From Polynucleobacter meluiroseus (lineage in GTDB: Bacteria; Pseudomonadota; Gammaproteobacteria; Burkholderiales; Burkholderiaceae), in contig CAMBJN010000011.1 of NCBI GenBank assembly GCA_945867755.1, forward strand, positions 1 to 18,166: DNA of 18,166 bases, read 5' to 3'. Below, in pieces: positions 7,902 to 16,242 of the stretch (the first letter of the stretch is position 1; each line of letters begins with the position of its first letter). Under the pieces are notes generated by a model. The model did not search any database and was not told the DNA's origin. It was given only the letters and a program-made list of their open reading frames with translations. The position numbers and the translations under genes were made by a program.

Positions 7902-8969
7902 ATGCCATCGATTGCTGAGTTAGCCGAACGCTATTCGGCTCGCTTAGCGGGCAAGGGGGGTCAGCTCGTTTCTGGCTTGGCTCCTCTCACTCAAGCGAAT
8001 CAATCTCAACTCGCTTTTCTTGCAAACCCTCTGTATCGCAACGATGCCCTTGTCAGTCAAGCGGCTGGTTTGATTGTTTCTGAGGCAGATCATGAGTTTT
8101 TGCAAGAACACTCCGCCGATAAAAATCGTACCTACTTGATCACAAAAAATCCATACGCATTGTTTGCAAGAATTGCTCAAGAATTTGCAAAATGTACAGC
8201 TACGAACTATTTACCCGGCGTCCACCCAAGTGCAGTAGTTGATGCTGGTGCAAAAATTGCACCCTCAGCCCATATTGGACCTCTTTGTCATGTCGCCAAG
8301 GGTGCTACGATTGGTGAAAGATCAGTCCTTATCTCGCAAGTTCATGTGGGCGCCAATGCTTCAATAGGCGTAGATGCCTTGATTTACCCCAATGTTTCGA
8401 TTTATCAAGATTGTCAGTTGGGTGATCGCAACATCATCCACAGTGGCACAGTGATTGGTTCAGATGGTTTTGGCTTTGCTCCAGATCTTGCTGCCGCTGA
8501 GTGGGTCAAAGTGCCGCAAACGGGTCGCGTGGTCATTGGCCACGATGTAGAAATTGGATCGAATACATCTGTTGATCGCGGCGCATTGGCAGACACAAAA
8601 ATTGATGATGGTTGCAAGATTGATAATTTGGTTCAGATTGCGCACAACGTGCATGTGGGTGCTTTATCAGTGATTGCGGGTAATGCCACGGTGGCGGGCA
8701 GCGTGACCATTGGCAAGATGTGCATGATTGGTGGATCAAGCAGTATTGCGGGGCATTTGAACATTGCTGATCAAACCACTATTTCAGGTGGTACAACCAT
8801 CATTCGTTCGATTGATGAACCAGGTCAACATTTCACCAGTATTTTCCCCATGTTGCCTCATGCAGATTGGGAAAAGAATGCTGCCATTTTGCGCGGCTTA
8901 GATAAAATGCGTCAGAAGATCAAAGATTTAGAAAAGCAGATTAAAAGTATCGCTGCTGATAAGAAATAA
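7902..8969 (+). CDS. lpxD: UDP-3-O-(3-hydroxyacyl)glucosamine N-acyltransferase
   Basis: LpxD transfers the second hydroxyacyl chain, from acyl-ACP, to the amino group of UDP-3-O-acyl-glucosamine, the third step of lipid A synthesis, in the cytoplasm. The 355-residue protein has the N-terminal uridine-binding LpxD domain (roughly 1-100, with SQLAFLANPLY) and a left-handed beta-helix of hexapeptide repeats (roughly 105-320). It ends in a charged helix. The catalytic histidine is expected at H248 in NLVQIAHNVHVG, matching H239 of E. coli. GSDGFGFA and SVDRGAL are further family motifs. The start at 7902 is supported by AAGAG at 7891-7895. It belongs to the lpxD-fabZ-lpxA-lpxB block. Confidence 0.97.
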   Translation: MPSIAELAERYSARLAGKGGQLVSGLAPLTQANQSQLAFLANPLYRNDALVSQAAGLIVSEADHEFLQEHSADKNRTYLITKNPYALFARIAQEFAKCTATNYLPGVHPSAVVDAGAKIAPSAHIGPLCHVAKGATIGERSVLISQVHVGANASIGVDALIYPNVSIYQDCQLGDRNIIHSGTVIGSDGFGFAPDLAAAEWVKVPQTGRVVIGHDVEIGSNTSVDRGALADTKIDDGCKIDNLVQIAHNVHVGALSVIAGNATVAGSVTIGKMCMIGGSSSIAGHLNIADQTTISGGTTIIRSIDEPGQHFTSIFPMLPHADWEKNAAILRGLDKMRQKIKDLEKQIKSIAADKK

Positions 8970-8992
8970 ACATAGAAGAGAAAAGGCTATTC

Positions 8993-9442
8993 ATGAGCGA
9001 GCTAGTTAATTTTGATATCAACCAAATCTTGAAGATGCTGCCGCATCGCTATCCATTTTTATTGGTTGATCGCGTGCTTGAGTTAGAGGCTGGTAAGCGT
9101 GTCAAAGCATTGAAAAATGTGACCATGAACGAACCTCACTTCACAGGTCACTTCCCAGATTTTCCAGTGATGCCAGGCGTTTTGATTCTGGAAGCTTTGG
9201 CTCAAACAGCTGCATTGCTCACATTTGGCAAAGATTCAGTTGATGATTCAGTTTATTTCTTTGTTGGCATTGATAATGCTCGCTTCAAAAGACCAGTGAC
9301 ACCGGGTGATCAGCTGATATTGAATGCATCGATTGAAAGATTCAAAGGCGGTATTTGGAAATTCAAAACCTTTGCTACAGTCAATGATGTGGTGGTGACT
9401 GAAGCAGATTTGATGTGCACCATTCGTAAAAAGGAAGTCTAA
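8993..9442 (+). CDS. fabZ: 3-hydroxyacyl-[acyl-carrier-protein] dehydratase
   Basis: FabZ dehydrates 3-hydroxyacyl-ACP in fatty acid elongation and competes with LpxA and LpxD for hydroxyacyl-ACP, which explains its place among the lipid A genes. The 149-residue hotdog-fold protein shows ILKMLPHRYPFLLVDRV at 12-28 and the active-site helix region. Catalytic H53 is in TGHFPDFPVMPG and E67 in LILEALAQ, matching H54/E68 of E. coli. The start at 8993 has AAAAGG at 8981-8986 as ribosome binding site. It ends one base before the lpxA start codon. Confidence 0.97.
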   Translation: MSELVNFDINQILKMLPHRYPFLLVDRVLELEAGKRVKALKNVTMNEPHFTGHFPDFPVMPGVLILEALAQTAALLTFGKDSVDDSVYFFVGIDNARFKRPVTPGDQLILNASIERFKGGIWKFKTFATVNDVVVTEADLMCTIRKKEV

Positions 9443-9443
9443 G

Positions 9444-10244
9444 ATGGCTTTGATTCACCCTAGCGCAATCATCGATCCAAAAGCAGAAATTGCTGATGAT
9501 GTTGAGATTGGTCCTTATGCAGTGATTGGTCCGAATGTCATCATTGGGCGCAAAACAAAAATTGGTGCCCACACAGTCGTAGAGGGCCATACAAGTATTG
9601 GTGCTGAAAATAGAATCGGTCACTTTGCGTCCATTGGTGGAGCGCCCCAGGACATGAAGTACCGCGGTGAGCCGACCAAGCTAGTCATCGGTGATCGTAA
9701 TTTGATTCGCGAATTCACGACTTTGCACACCGGCACCATCCAAGATCAAGGCATCACCAAAATTGGTAATGACAATTGGATCATGGCCTATGTTCATATT
9801 GCGCATGATTGCGTGGTTGGAAGTAATACGATCTTTTCAAACAATGCACAAATTGCTGGTCACGTTCATGTGGATGACTGGGCAATTCTTGGCGGTATGT
9901 GTGGCGTTCATCAGTTTGTTCGCATTGGTGAACACTCAATGATTGGCGGCGCTTCTAAATTAGTGCAAGATTTACCGCCTTACGTGATTGCATCCGGTGC
10001 TATTGCCGAACCTCATGGTCTGAATGCGGAAGGCTTAAAACGTCGTGGCTTCAGTCCTGAGGCGATTACTGCTTTAAGGCAGGCTTATAAGTTACTGTAC
10101 AAGCAAAACCTAAGTTTTGAAGATGCTATAAAAGCCATTGCTGATTTAGCAGCAGAAAAACAAACAACAGAAACTGAGTCGGCAGAGAAACTAAACATAT
10201 TCCATGACTTTATCGCCGCTTCACAGCGCGGCATTGCCCGCTAA
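9444..10244 (+). CDS. lpxA: UDP-N-acetylglucosamine acyltransferase
   Basis: LpxA starts lipid A synthesis by moving a 3-hydroxyacyl chain from ACP to the 3-OH of UDP-GlcNAc. The 266-residue protein (E. coli 262) has an N-terminal left-handed beta-helix made of hexapeptide repeats (IHPSAIIDPKAEIADDVEIG onward to about 180) and a C-terminal helical domain. Catalytic H121 and the second histidine H118 lie in the motif YVHIAHDCVVG, equivalent to E. coli H125/H122. GAPQDMKYRGEPT and GGMCGVHQFVRIG are also family blocks. AAGGAAG at 9431-9437, inside fabZ, is a strong ribosome binding site for the ATG at 9444. The last part of the gene appears to overlap lpxB by 41 bases. Confidence 0.97.
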   Translation: MALIHPSAIIDPKAEIADDVEIGPYAVIGPNVIIGRKTKIGAHTVVEGHTSIGAENRIGHFASIGGAPQDMKYRGEPTKLVIGDRNLIREFTTLHTGTIQDQGITKIGNDNWIMAYVHIAHDCVVGSNTIFSNNAQIAGHVHVDDWAILGGMCGVHQFVRIGEHSMIGGASKLVQDLPPYVIASGAIAEPHGLNAEGLKRRGFSPEAITALRQAYKLLYKQNLSFEDAIKAIADLAAEKQTTETESAEKLNIFHDFIAASQRGIAR

Positions 10245-11412
10245 TCATTTGTCAGCAGATACCTATCTTGCATGCGTGGCTGGAGAGCCATCGGGAGATA
10301 TGCTCGCCGCAAGTGTTCTTCAAGCAATTCAGGATTCTTCAGATTTAACGGGGCTTAAGACTCGTGGCATTGGTGGCCCGAAGATGGTGGCAACTGGTTT
10401 TGAAGCGCTTTGGCCGATGGAAACTTTGGCCGTTCGTGGTTACGTCGAAGCTATCCAGCAATTACCAGCGATTCTGTCAGTCAGAAATGCTTTGATCAAA
10501 GAATTAACACTACACCCGCCCAAAGCATTTTTGGGTATTGATGCGCCGGATTTTAATTTAGGCGTTGAAAAAAAACTCAAAGCCGCAGGCATTCCAACCA
10601 TTCATTTCATCAGCCCATCAATTTGGGCTTGGCGTGGTGGTCGTATCAAAGGTATCAAAGAGTCTGTTGATCACATGTTGTGTATTTTCCCCTTTGAGGC
10701 TGCCATTTATGAAAAGGCTGGCATCAAGGCGACCTATGTCGGTCATCCTTTGGCGTCTAGTATTCCGATGGTGCCTGATGCTGCAGGTGCTAAAGCAAAA
10801 TTAAATATTCAAACAGGTCATGTTTTGGTGGCAGTTTTACCAGGCAGTCGTCAATCAGAAATCAATTTGATTGGCCCAGGATTTTTTGATGCTATGGCGC
10901 AGATGTTCATTCAATACAAGCAGGGGATTGAATTCGTGGTGCCGGTGGCAACTCCAGCTTTAAAGCCTGCCATTCAAGCCATGGCCGATAAACTCTTACA
11001 GCAACACCCAGGCATCACTCTGCACTTATTAGATGGTCAGGCAAGCTTGGCATTAGAAGCTGCTGATGTAGTTTTAATTGCCAGTGGCACCGCTACCTTG
11101 GAAGCGGCGCTGTGGAAAAAGCCCATGGTGATTTCTTATAAAGTCCCAGCCATCACAGCATGGATTATGAAACGCCAAGCTTATTTACCCTATGTGGGTT
11201 TACCCAATATCTTGGCACAGGAATTCATTGTTCCCGAGCTATTGCAAGACGCCGCCACGCCGCAAGCCTTGGCAACAGCTACCTTGAATTGGCTCGATAA
11301 GCCTCAGGAAGTAACTCGTTTAAAAGAACGTTTTAATGACATGCATCAATCCTTGCTCATGCCAACAGGGGTCTTGGTCGCCAAGGTCGTAGCGGAAGTC
11401 ATCAATGACTGA
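10204..11412 (+). CDS. lpxB: Lipid-A-disaccharide synthase
   Basis: LpxB (glycosyltransferase family 19) joins UDP-2,3-diacylglucosamine and lipid X to form the beta-1,6 disaccharide of lipid A at the inner membrane. Family motifs are AGEPSGD at 26-32, FLGIDAPDFN, the block HFISPSIWAWRGGRIK, FPFEAAIYEKAGI, VGHPLA, LPGSRQSEI, and the UDP-binding part LLDG...ASGTATLEA with SGTATLE at 294-300. The 402-residue length exceeds E. coli (382) partly because of a longer N-terminus. The ATG at 10204 lies 41 bases inside lpxA and lacks a good Shine-Dalgarno; TTG codons at 10234 and 10249 are alternatives that would shorten the unconserved leader. The 3' end overlaps rnhB by 8 bases. Confidence 0.96.
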   Translation: MTLSPLHSAALPANHLSADTYLACVAGEPSGDMLAASVLQAIQDSSDLTGLKTRGIGGPKMVATGFEALWPMETLAVRGYVEAIQQLPAILSVRNALIKELTLHPPKAFLGIDAPDFNLGVEKKLKAAGIPTIHFISPSIWAWRGGRIKGIKESVDHMLCIFPFEAAIYEKAGIKATYVGHPLASSIPMVPDAAGAKAKLNIQTGHVLVAVLPGSRQSEINLIGPGFFDAMAQMFIQYKQGIEFVVPVATPALKPAIQAMADKLLQQHPGITLHLLDGQASLALEAADVVLIASGTATLEAALWKKPMVISYKVPAITAWIMKRQAYLPYVGLPNILAQEFIVPELLQDAATPQALATATLNWLDKPQEVTRLKERFNDMHQSLLMPTGVLVAKVVAEVIND

Positions 11413-12043
11413 TTGGAATGCACCCAACCCGCTCTATGAGTGGACCTGTGGGGTGGATGAAGCGGGTCGCGGCCCCTTAGCTGGTTGCGTGGTTGCTGCA
11501 GCCGTGGTGCTTGACCCTGCCAAACCAATTACTGGATTAAAGGATTCAAAAAAGCTCACAGCCAAAGTTCGTGATGAGTTGTATGACATCATCATCAGAG
11601 ATTCAAAAGCTTGGTGCATTGCAGAGGCCAGCGCAATAGAAATTGATTCAATCAATATTTTGCAAGCCACCATGCTTGCCATGAAGCGGGCTATTGAAGG
11701 CTTAGAAAAAACTTTGGGTCGCTTGCCTGATAGGGCATTGATTGATGGCAACCGTTGCCCCAAAGTGAATATTTCGATGGAGGCGATTGTCAAAGGAGAT
11801 AGCAAGGTAGCTGCGATTTCAGCGGCATCGATCTTGGCAAAGGTCACCAGGGATCGCGACATGCAAGCTTTGCATGAGGCTTATCCTGTTTATGGTTTTA
11901 ATCAGCACATGGGTTATCCGACCCCCACTCATCTTGAAACTTTAAAACTTCACGGTCCATGCCCAGAGCATCGCAAAACATTTGGTCCGGTGAGGTTGGT
12001 GATTGAAACAAAAGGCAACTTAGGGGAAACTAAGCTCCTATGA
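11405..12043 (+). CDS. rnhB: Ribonuclease HII
   Basis: RNase HII removes RNA from RNA/DNA hybrids and starts excision of misincorporated ribonucleotides from DNA. The 212-residue protein opens with CGVDEAGRGPLAG, providing catalytic D18 and E19. GLKDSKKLT and LIDGNRCPK with D114, then VKGDSKVAAISAASILAKVTRD with D132, complete the acidic active site of the family. HMGYPTPTHLE and HRKTFGPV form the usual C-terminal region. The ATG at 11405 overlaps the lpxB stop (ATGACTGA) and has GGAAG at 11394-11398 as ribosome binding site. rnhB directly after lpxB is a common proteobacterial arrangement. Confidence 0.97.
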   Translation: MTDWNAPNPLYEWTCGVDEAGRGPLAGCVVAAAVVLDPAKPITGLKDSKKLTAKVRDELYDIIIRDSKAWCIAEASAIEIDSINILQATMLAMKRAIEGLEKTLGRLPDRALIDGNRCPKVNISMEAIVKGDSKVAAISAASILAKVTRDRDMQALHEAYPVYGFNQHMGYPTPTHLETLKLHGPCPEHRKTFGPVRLVIETKGNLGETKLL

Positions 12044-12858
12044 AAGATCCTAAATATTTAAGTTCTGTCGATAATCCTCTGATCAAGAGACTTAAAGTCT
12101 TGCTTGAAGGTGGAGCCAAAGCCAATAAGACCAGACAAGAGCTTGGTCTAGCTGTTTTAGAAGGGGTTCATTTAGCGCAAGCTTGGTTGGGTTCTGAGGA
12201 TTTGGTGGAATTATTCACAACCGAATCAGGTCTTCAACAGGCAGAAATTGCTGCTGTGATTGATATGCAATTGGCGGTAGTACCAAATACGGATCTTTAC
12301 ATCCTAGATGATGCCTTGTGGAAAAAGATTTCTGATTTAGAAAGTGCTCCACCCATCATGGCCTGCGTCAAAATCCCCAATTACACGTTTCCTCTTACGC
12401 AACGTGATGACGTCTTGATTTTGGATGGCGTCCAAGATGCCGGCAATGTTGGTTCAATGATGAGAACGGCCGCTGCAGCTGGCTTAAGTTATGTGGTGTG
12501 TTTAAAAGGCACTGCACAAGCTTGGTCGCCAAAAGTTTTGAGAGCTGCGATGGGGGCTCATCGTCATTTGAAGATTTTTGAAGCATGGTCGTTAAATACG
12601 GTACGCGAAAAAGTTAAACTGCCATTAATTGCAACAAACTTAATTGCCGATCAGGATCTTTATGACTTGGGGGATGAATTACTTGATCCTCACGCTTGGG
12701 TTTTTGGCAATGAGGGCGGCGGAATTGATCCGGAACTCTTGGCCATTTCAAGGTCAGTGTTGATTCCTCAAGATCCCCGCATCGAGTCTCTGAATGTTGG
12801 AGCAGCTGCCGCTGTTTGTTTATTTGAGATGCGCAGAGTTCGTCGAGAACTTAAATAA
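12040..12858 (+). CDS. SpoU/TrmH-family RNA methyltransferase
   Basis: This is a SPOUT-class, probably 2'-O-ribose, RNA methyltransferase using S-adenosylmethionine. The 272-residue protein has an N-terminal substrate-binding part (LSSVDNPLIKRLKVLL; VLEGVHLAQAWL around 39-50). The SPOUT knot domain follows: motif 1 LDGVQDAGNVGSMMRTAAA (about 128-146) with the conserved N and R, motif 2 FGNEGGGID (222-230), and motif 3 ESLNVGAAAAVCLFEMRR (about 249-266). Which RNA position it modifies cannot be read from the sequence; RlmB-like 23S rRNA or tRNA targets are both possible, so I give no symbol. It overlaps rnhB by four bases (ATGA at 12040-12043) and is the last gene of the long plus-strand run. 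Confidence 0.93.
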   Translation: MKDPKYLSSVDNPLIKRLKVLLEGGAKANKTRQELGLAVLEGVHLAQAWLGSEDLVELFTTESGLQQAEIAAVIDMQLAVVPNTDLYILDDALWKKISDLESAPPIMACVKIPNYTFPLTQRDDVLILDGVQDAGNVGSMMRTAAAAGLSYVVCLKGTAQAWSPKVLRAAMGAHRHLKIFEAWSLNTVREKVKLPLIATNLIADQDLYDLGDELLDPHAWVFGNEGGGIDPELLAISRSVLIPQDPRIESLNVGAAAAVCLFEMRRVRRELK

Positions 12859-12893
12859 AAATCTGGGATTCTTTAGGAGTTACCAAGTTACTT

Positions 12894-13718
12894 TTAGTAA
12901 TTACTGCGATCCGGATTGATTTCTTGCAAGATGGTTGTGGCAATTTCTTCAATGGATTTGTTCGTAGTAGATAACCAAGGAATCGCTTGCTTGCGCATCA
13001 TGGCTTCAGCAGCACTGACTTCATAGCGACAATTTTCAATCTTGGCGTAATTGCTTCCTGGCCGCCGTTCATTTCTAATTTCAGACAAGCGCATTGGATC
13101 AATCGTTAGACCAAACAATTTTTTACGAAATGGTATTAAATCAGAAGGCATCTGATTTCTCTCGAAGTCATCGGGTATTAAAGGATAGTTCGCTGATTTA
13201 AGGCCGTACTGCATGGCCAAGTAAAGACTGGTCGGTGTTTTTCCGCTGCGAGACACTCCCACCAGAATAACATCAGCATCCGCCAAATTTTGATTGGATT
13301 GTCCATCGTCATGCGCCAGAGAAAAGTTAATGGCTTCAATTCTATTTTTATAAGATTCAGTATCAGCGTTGTTATGGAATCGACCAATCGCATGGGTTGA
13401 TTTAACACCAAGGGCTTGTTCAAGCGGCACGATGAATGTCTGAAACATGTCCATCATCACGCAATTAGCCTCTGACACAATTGCATTAACTTCTGTATCA
13501 ACCAAAGTTGTGAAGACAATCGGCTCGAGACCTGAAGTCTTGGCGTACTCATTGATCTCTCGAACTGCTTGATGCGCTTTATCCACGGTGTTGATAAAAG
13601 GCATTCTGATTTGTCTGAACGGCAGCTCGAATTGAGCCAAGATAGATTGGCTGAAAGTCTCGGCTGTGATACCAGTACCGTCAGAAACGATAAAAACAAT
13701 GCGTGGTTTTGAGCTCAT
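12894..13718 (-). CDS. ppsR: PEP synthase regulatory protein (PPSR: bifunctional ADP-dependent kinase / Pi-dependent phosphorylase)
   Basis: PPSR (DUF299 family) switches PEP synthase off by phosphorylating a threonine next to its catalytic histidine, using ADP, and on again by phosphorolysis. The 274-residue protein begins MSSKPRIVFIVSDGTGITAE, the conserved N-terminus; this fixes the start at 13718 although the frame is open 34 codons further upstream. The P-loop GVSRSGKT is at residues 154-161, with THAIGRFHNN (108-117) and LFGLTIDPMRLSEIRNERRP (201-220) as other family blocks. It is transcribed divergently from ppsA, whose product is its expected target. A TATATT hexamer at 13733-13738 (minus strand) is a weak candidate for its -10 box. 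Confidence 0.96.
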   Translation of the reverse strand: MSSKPRIVFIVSDGTGITAETFSQSILAQFELPFRQIRMPFINTVDKAHQAVREINEYAKTSGLEPIVFTTLVDTEVNAIVSEANCVMMDMFQTFIVPLEQALGVKSTHAIGRFHNNADTESYKNRIEAINFSLAHDDGQSNQNLADADVILVGVSRSGKTPTSLYLAMQYGLKSANYPLIPDDFERNQMPSDLIPFRKKLFGLTIDPMRLSEIRNERRPGSNYAKIENCRYEVSAAEAMMRKQAIPWLSTTNKSIEEIATTILQEINPDRSNY

Positions 13719-13724
13719 ATTTTT

Positions 13725-13755
13725 TTGATTGGAATATATGTGCAAAGGATACAAT
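13725..13755 (+). promoter_or_regulatory. Candidate sigma70-type promoter of ppsA
   Basis: TACAAT at 13750-13755 matches five of six bases of the -10 consensus. TTGATT at 13725-13730 is a fair -35 box, but the 19-base spacer is longer than ideal. Transcription would start near 13762 and give a leader of about 75 bases before ppsA. A possible minus-strand -10 for ppsR (13733-13738) lies in the spacer, so the two promoters could compete. Inferred from sequence only. Confidence 0.4.
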
Positions 13756-13770
13756 AGAACCATTGAACTT

Positions 13771-13817
13771 GCGGCAGGATTTGGTCTTTCGATGCGCCGC
13801 TTGCATGACCAGTTTTT
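13771..13817 (+). promoter_or_regulatory. Possible structured, attenuator-like leader of ppsA
   Basis: Two pairings can be drawn that exclude each other. In one, GCGGC at 13771-13775 pairs with GCCGC at 13796-13800. In the other, TGGTC at 13782-13786 pairs with GACCA at 13807-13811, with an inner ATGC/GCAT stem (13792-13795 with 13803-13806), a five-base bulge, and then five T at 13813-13817. The second looks like a weak terminator and the first like its antiterminator. The stems are short and could be chance. Confidence 0.25.
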
Positions 13818-13836
13818 CATTACTTAGAGAGTTGTT

Positions 13837-16218
13837 ATGTCCAACCCCAACCATGCAAATGCATACGTTTTACCCTTTGAAGACTTACGAATGCCTGACG
13901 TTGAGTCAGTCGGCGGTAAGAATGCCTCTTTAGGCGAGATGATTTCTCAGCTCAACGCTTCTGGCGTGAGGGTGCCAACTGGTTTTGCGACCACCGCTTT
14001 GGCCTTCAGAGATTTTCTTGTTCACAACAAACTAACAGAGCGTATCAACGATCGTTTAGATAAATTGAATGTGGATGATGTAAAAGCCTTGGCAGTTGCT
14101 GGTGCTGAAATTCGTTCATGGGTTGAAGGAGCTCCTTTTCAAGATCGTCTTGAGCAAGAAATTCGTCAGGCATTCAAAACTTTGGATGCAGATGGCAAAG
14201 GTTCTTTTGCGGTTCGCTCTTCAGCAACAGCTGAAGACTTGCCGGATGCTTCATTTGCAGGCCAACAAGAATCATTTTTAAACGTTGTTGGCATCGAAGA
14301 TGTATTGCACCGTATCCGTGAGGTGTTTGCATCTTTGTACAACGATCGTGCGATCTCCTATCGCGTTCACAAGGGCTTTGCTCATGCTGAGGTGGCTTTA
14401 TCAGCTGGTATTCAGCGCATGGTTCGTTCCGATAAAGCATCTTCTGGTGTGATGTTCACCTTGGATACTGAATCAGGCTTCCAAGATGCCGTGTTCATCA
14501 CTTCAAGTTATGGCTTAGGTGAGACGATTGTTCAAGGTGCGGTTAACCCAGATGAGTTTTATGTGTTCAAGCCCACCTTGGCTGCTGGTAAATTTGCGAT
14601 CATTCGTCGCAGTCTGGGATCTAAATTAATTCAAATGCAATTCACAGCACCGGGTGAACCTGGTCGCGTGAAAACAATAGATGTTCCACTCGAGCAGCGC
14701 AATCGCTATTCAATCACTGATGATGATGTGGCAGAGTTGGCCAAGTGCGCAATGATCATTGAGAAGCACTATGAGCGCCCAATGGACATTGAGTGGGGCA
14801 AAGACGGCATCGACGGCAAGATCTATATCTTGCAAGCACGCCCTGAGACAGTAAAGAGTCAGGCGCATGGCAAGGTGGAGATGCGTTACAAGCTCAAAGG
14901 CCATTCAACTATTTTGACCACTGGCCGTGCGATTGGACAAAAGATTGGTACAGGCACAGTGCGTGTTGTGAAAGACGCCAGTGAAATGGATCGTGTTCAA
15001 CCGGGTGATGTTTTGGTTGCTGATATGACTGATCCCAACTGGGAGCCTGTGATGAAGAGGGCTGCTGCAATTGTGACAAACCGTGGCGGTCGCACATGTC
15101 ACGCTGCGATCATTGCTCGTGAGTTAGGTGTTCCTGCTGTTGTAGGCTGTGCTGATGCCACCATGGTTTTAAAAGATGGTGCAGTGGTCACAGTCTCGTG
15201 TGCTGAAGGTGATGAAGGTCGTATTTATGACGGTCCAATTGAAACCGAAGTGACTGAAGTGAGTCGAGGTGTCTTGCCAGAAATTCCAGTGAAAATCATG
15301 ATGAACGTGGGTAATCCACAATTGGCATTTGATTTCTGCCAAATTCCTAACGGCGGTGTTGGCTTGGCCCGTTTAGAGTTCATCATCAATAACAATATTG
15401 GTGTGCATCCAAAAGCTATTTTGGAATATCCAAACATTGATTTGGACTTAAAGAAAGCCGTTGAAAGTGTTGCTCGTGGTCATGCTAGTCCAAAGGCTTT
15501 CTATGTCGACAAATTAGCAGAAGGCATTGCCACGATTGCTGCTGCCTTCTATCCAAAGCCGGTGATTGTTCGTATGTCCGACTTTAAGTCAAATGAATAC
15601 AAGAAGTTGATTGGTGGATCACGTTACGAGCCGGATGAAGAAAATCCAATGCTTGGTTTCCGTGGCGCCTCACGTTATATCTCAGAAGATTTTGCTGAAG
15701 CTTTTGCGATGGAATGTGAAGCCATGAAGCGTGTGCGCAATGACATGGGCTTGACCAACGTTGAAATCATGATTCCATTTGTTAGAACTGTGAAGCAAGC
15801 TGAAAAGGTGATTGGTCTTTTGGGTCAACATGGTTTGAAGCGCGGCGAGAATGGTTTGCGCGTCATCATGATGTGCGAGATTCCATCCAACGCAATCTTG
15901 GCAGAAGAATTCTTGGAGCACTTTGATGGTTTCTCAATCGGTTCAAATGATTTGACTCAATTGACCCTGGGCTTGGATCGTGACTCTGGTATGGAGTTGT
16001 TAGCGATTGATTTTGATGAGCGCGATCCTGCGGTTGAATTCTTGATTGCCAGAGCCATTGAAACTTGTCTTGCGAAGGGCAAGTACATTGGTATCTGCGG
16101 TCAAGGACCTTCTGATCATCCAGACTTTGCTCAGTGGTTAATTAAAAAGGGTATTACCTCAATTTCATTGAATCCTGACAGCGTGGTTGATACTTGGACA
16201 ATGCTTGCTAAGAAATAA
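13837..16218 (+). CDS. ppsA: Phosphoenolpyruvate synthase (pyruvate, water dikinase)
   Basis: PpsA converts pyruvate and ATP to PEP, AMP and phosphate, the entry to gluconeogenesis from pyruvate. The 793-residue protein matches E. coli PpsA (792). The N-terminal nucleotide-binding domain (about 15-350) starts ESVGGKNASLGEM and contains RSSATAEDLPDASFAGQQ beginning at R127. The swivelling phosphohistidine domain (about 385-460) holds GGRTCHAAIIARELG with catalytic H422; T420 two residues before it is the expected PPSR phosphorylation site. The C-terminal TIM barrel (about 480-785) shows CEIPSNA with E681, GSNDLTQ at 702-708 and GICGQGPSD with C754. The start at 13837 has AGAGAG at 13826-13831. 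It is divergent from ppsR and convergent with smpB. Confidence 0.97.
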   Translation: MSNPNHANAYVLPFEDLRMPDVESVGGKNASLGEMISQLNASGVRVPTGFATTALAFRDFLVHNKLTERINDRLDKLNVDDVKALAVAGAEIRSWVEGAPFQDRLEQEIRQAFKTLDADGKGSFAVRSSATAEDLPDASFAGQQESFLNVVGIEDVLHRIREVFASLYNDRAISYRVHKGFAHAEVALSAGIQRMVRSDKASSGVMFTLDTESGFQDAVFITSSYGLGETIVQGAVNPDEFYVFKPTLAAGKFAIIRRSLGSKLIQMQFTAPGEPGRVKTIDVPLEQRNRYSITDDDVAELAKCAMIIEKHYERPMDIEWGKDGIDGKIYILQARPETVKSQAHGKVEMRYKLKGHSTILTTGRAIGQKIGTGTVRVVKDASEMDRVQPGDVLVADMTDPNWEPVMKRAAAIVTNRGGRTCHAAIIARELGVPAVVGCADATMVLKDGAVVTVSCAEGDEGRIYDGPIETEVTEVSRGVLPEIPVKIMMNVGNPQLAFDFCQIPNGGVGLARLEFIINNNIGVHPKAILEYPNIDLDLKKAVESVARGHASPKAFYVDKLAEGIATIAAAFYPKPVIVRMSDFKSNEYKKLIGGSRYEPDEENPMLGFRGASRYISEDFAEAFAMECEAMKRVRNDMGLTNVEIMIPFVRTVKQAEKVIGLLGQHGLKRGENGLRVIMMCEIPSNAILAEEFLEHFDGFSIGSNDLTQLTLGLDRDSGMELLAIDFDERDPAVEFLIARAIETCLAKGKYIGICGQGPSDHPDFAQWLIKKGITSISLNPDSVVDTWTMLAKK

Positions 16219-16242
16219 TTGAGTTGATTAATTAAATCAAAG

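Noticed and set aside
8220..10000. Repeated short words (ATTGGT-like) across lpxD and lpxA
   Set aside because: They reflect the hexapeptide repeats of the left-handed beta-helix in the proteins, not DNA repeats or a CRISPR array.
12859..12905. Terminator between the methyltransferase gene and ppsR
   Set aside because: There is a palindrome AGTAATTACT at 12896-12905 and a short A/T-rich stem-loop TTACT-TTT-AGTAA next to it, but no GC-rich stem followed by a T run, so I do not call a terminator.
13719..13820. N-terminal extension of ppsR by 34 codons
   Set aside because: The conserved family start begins at the ATG at 13718, and the extension covers the ppsA promoter and leader region.
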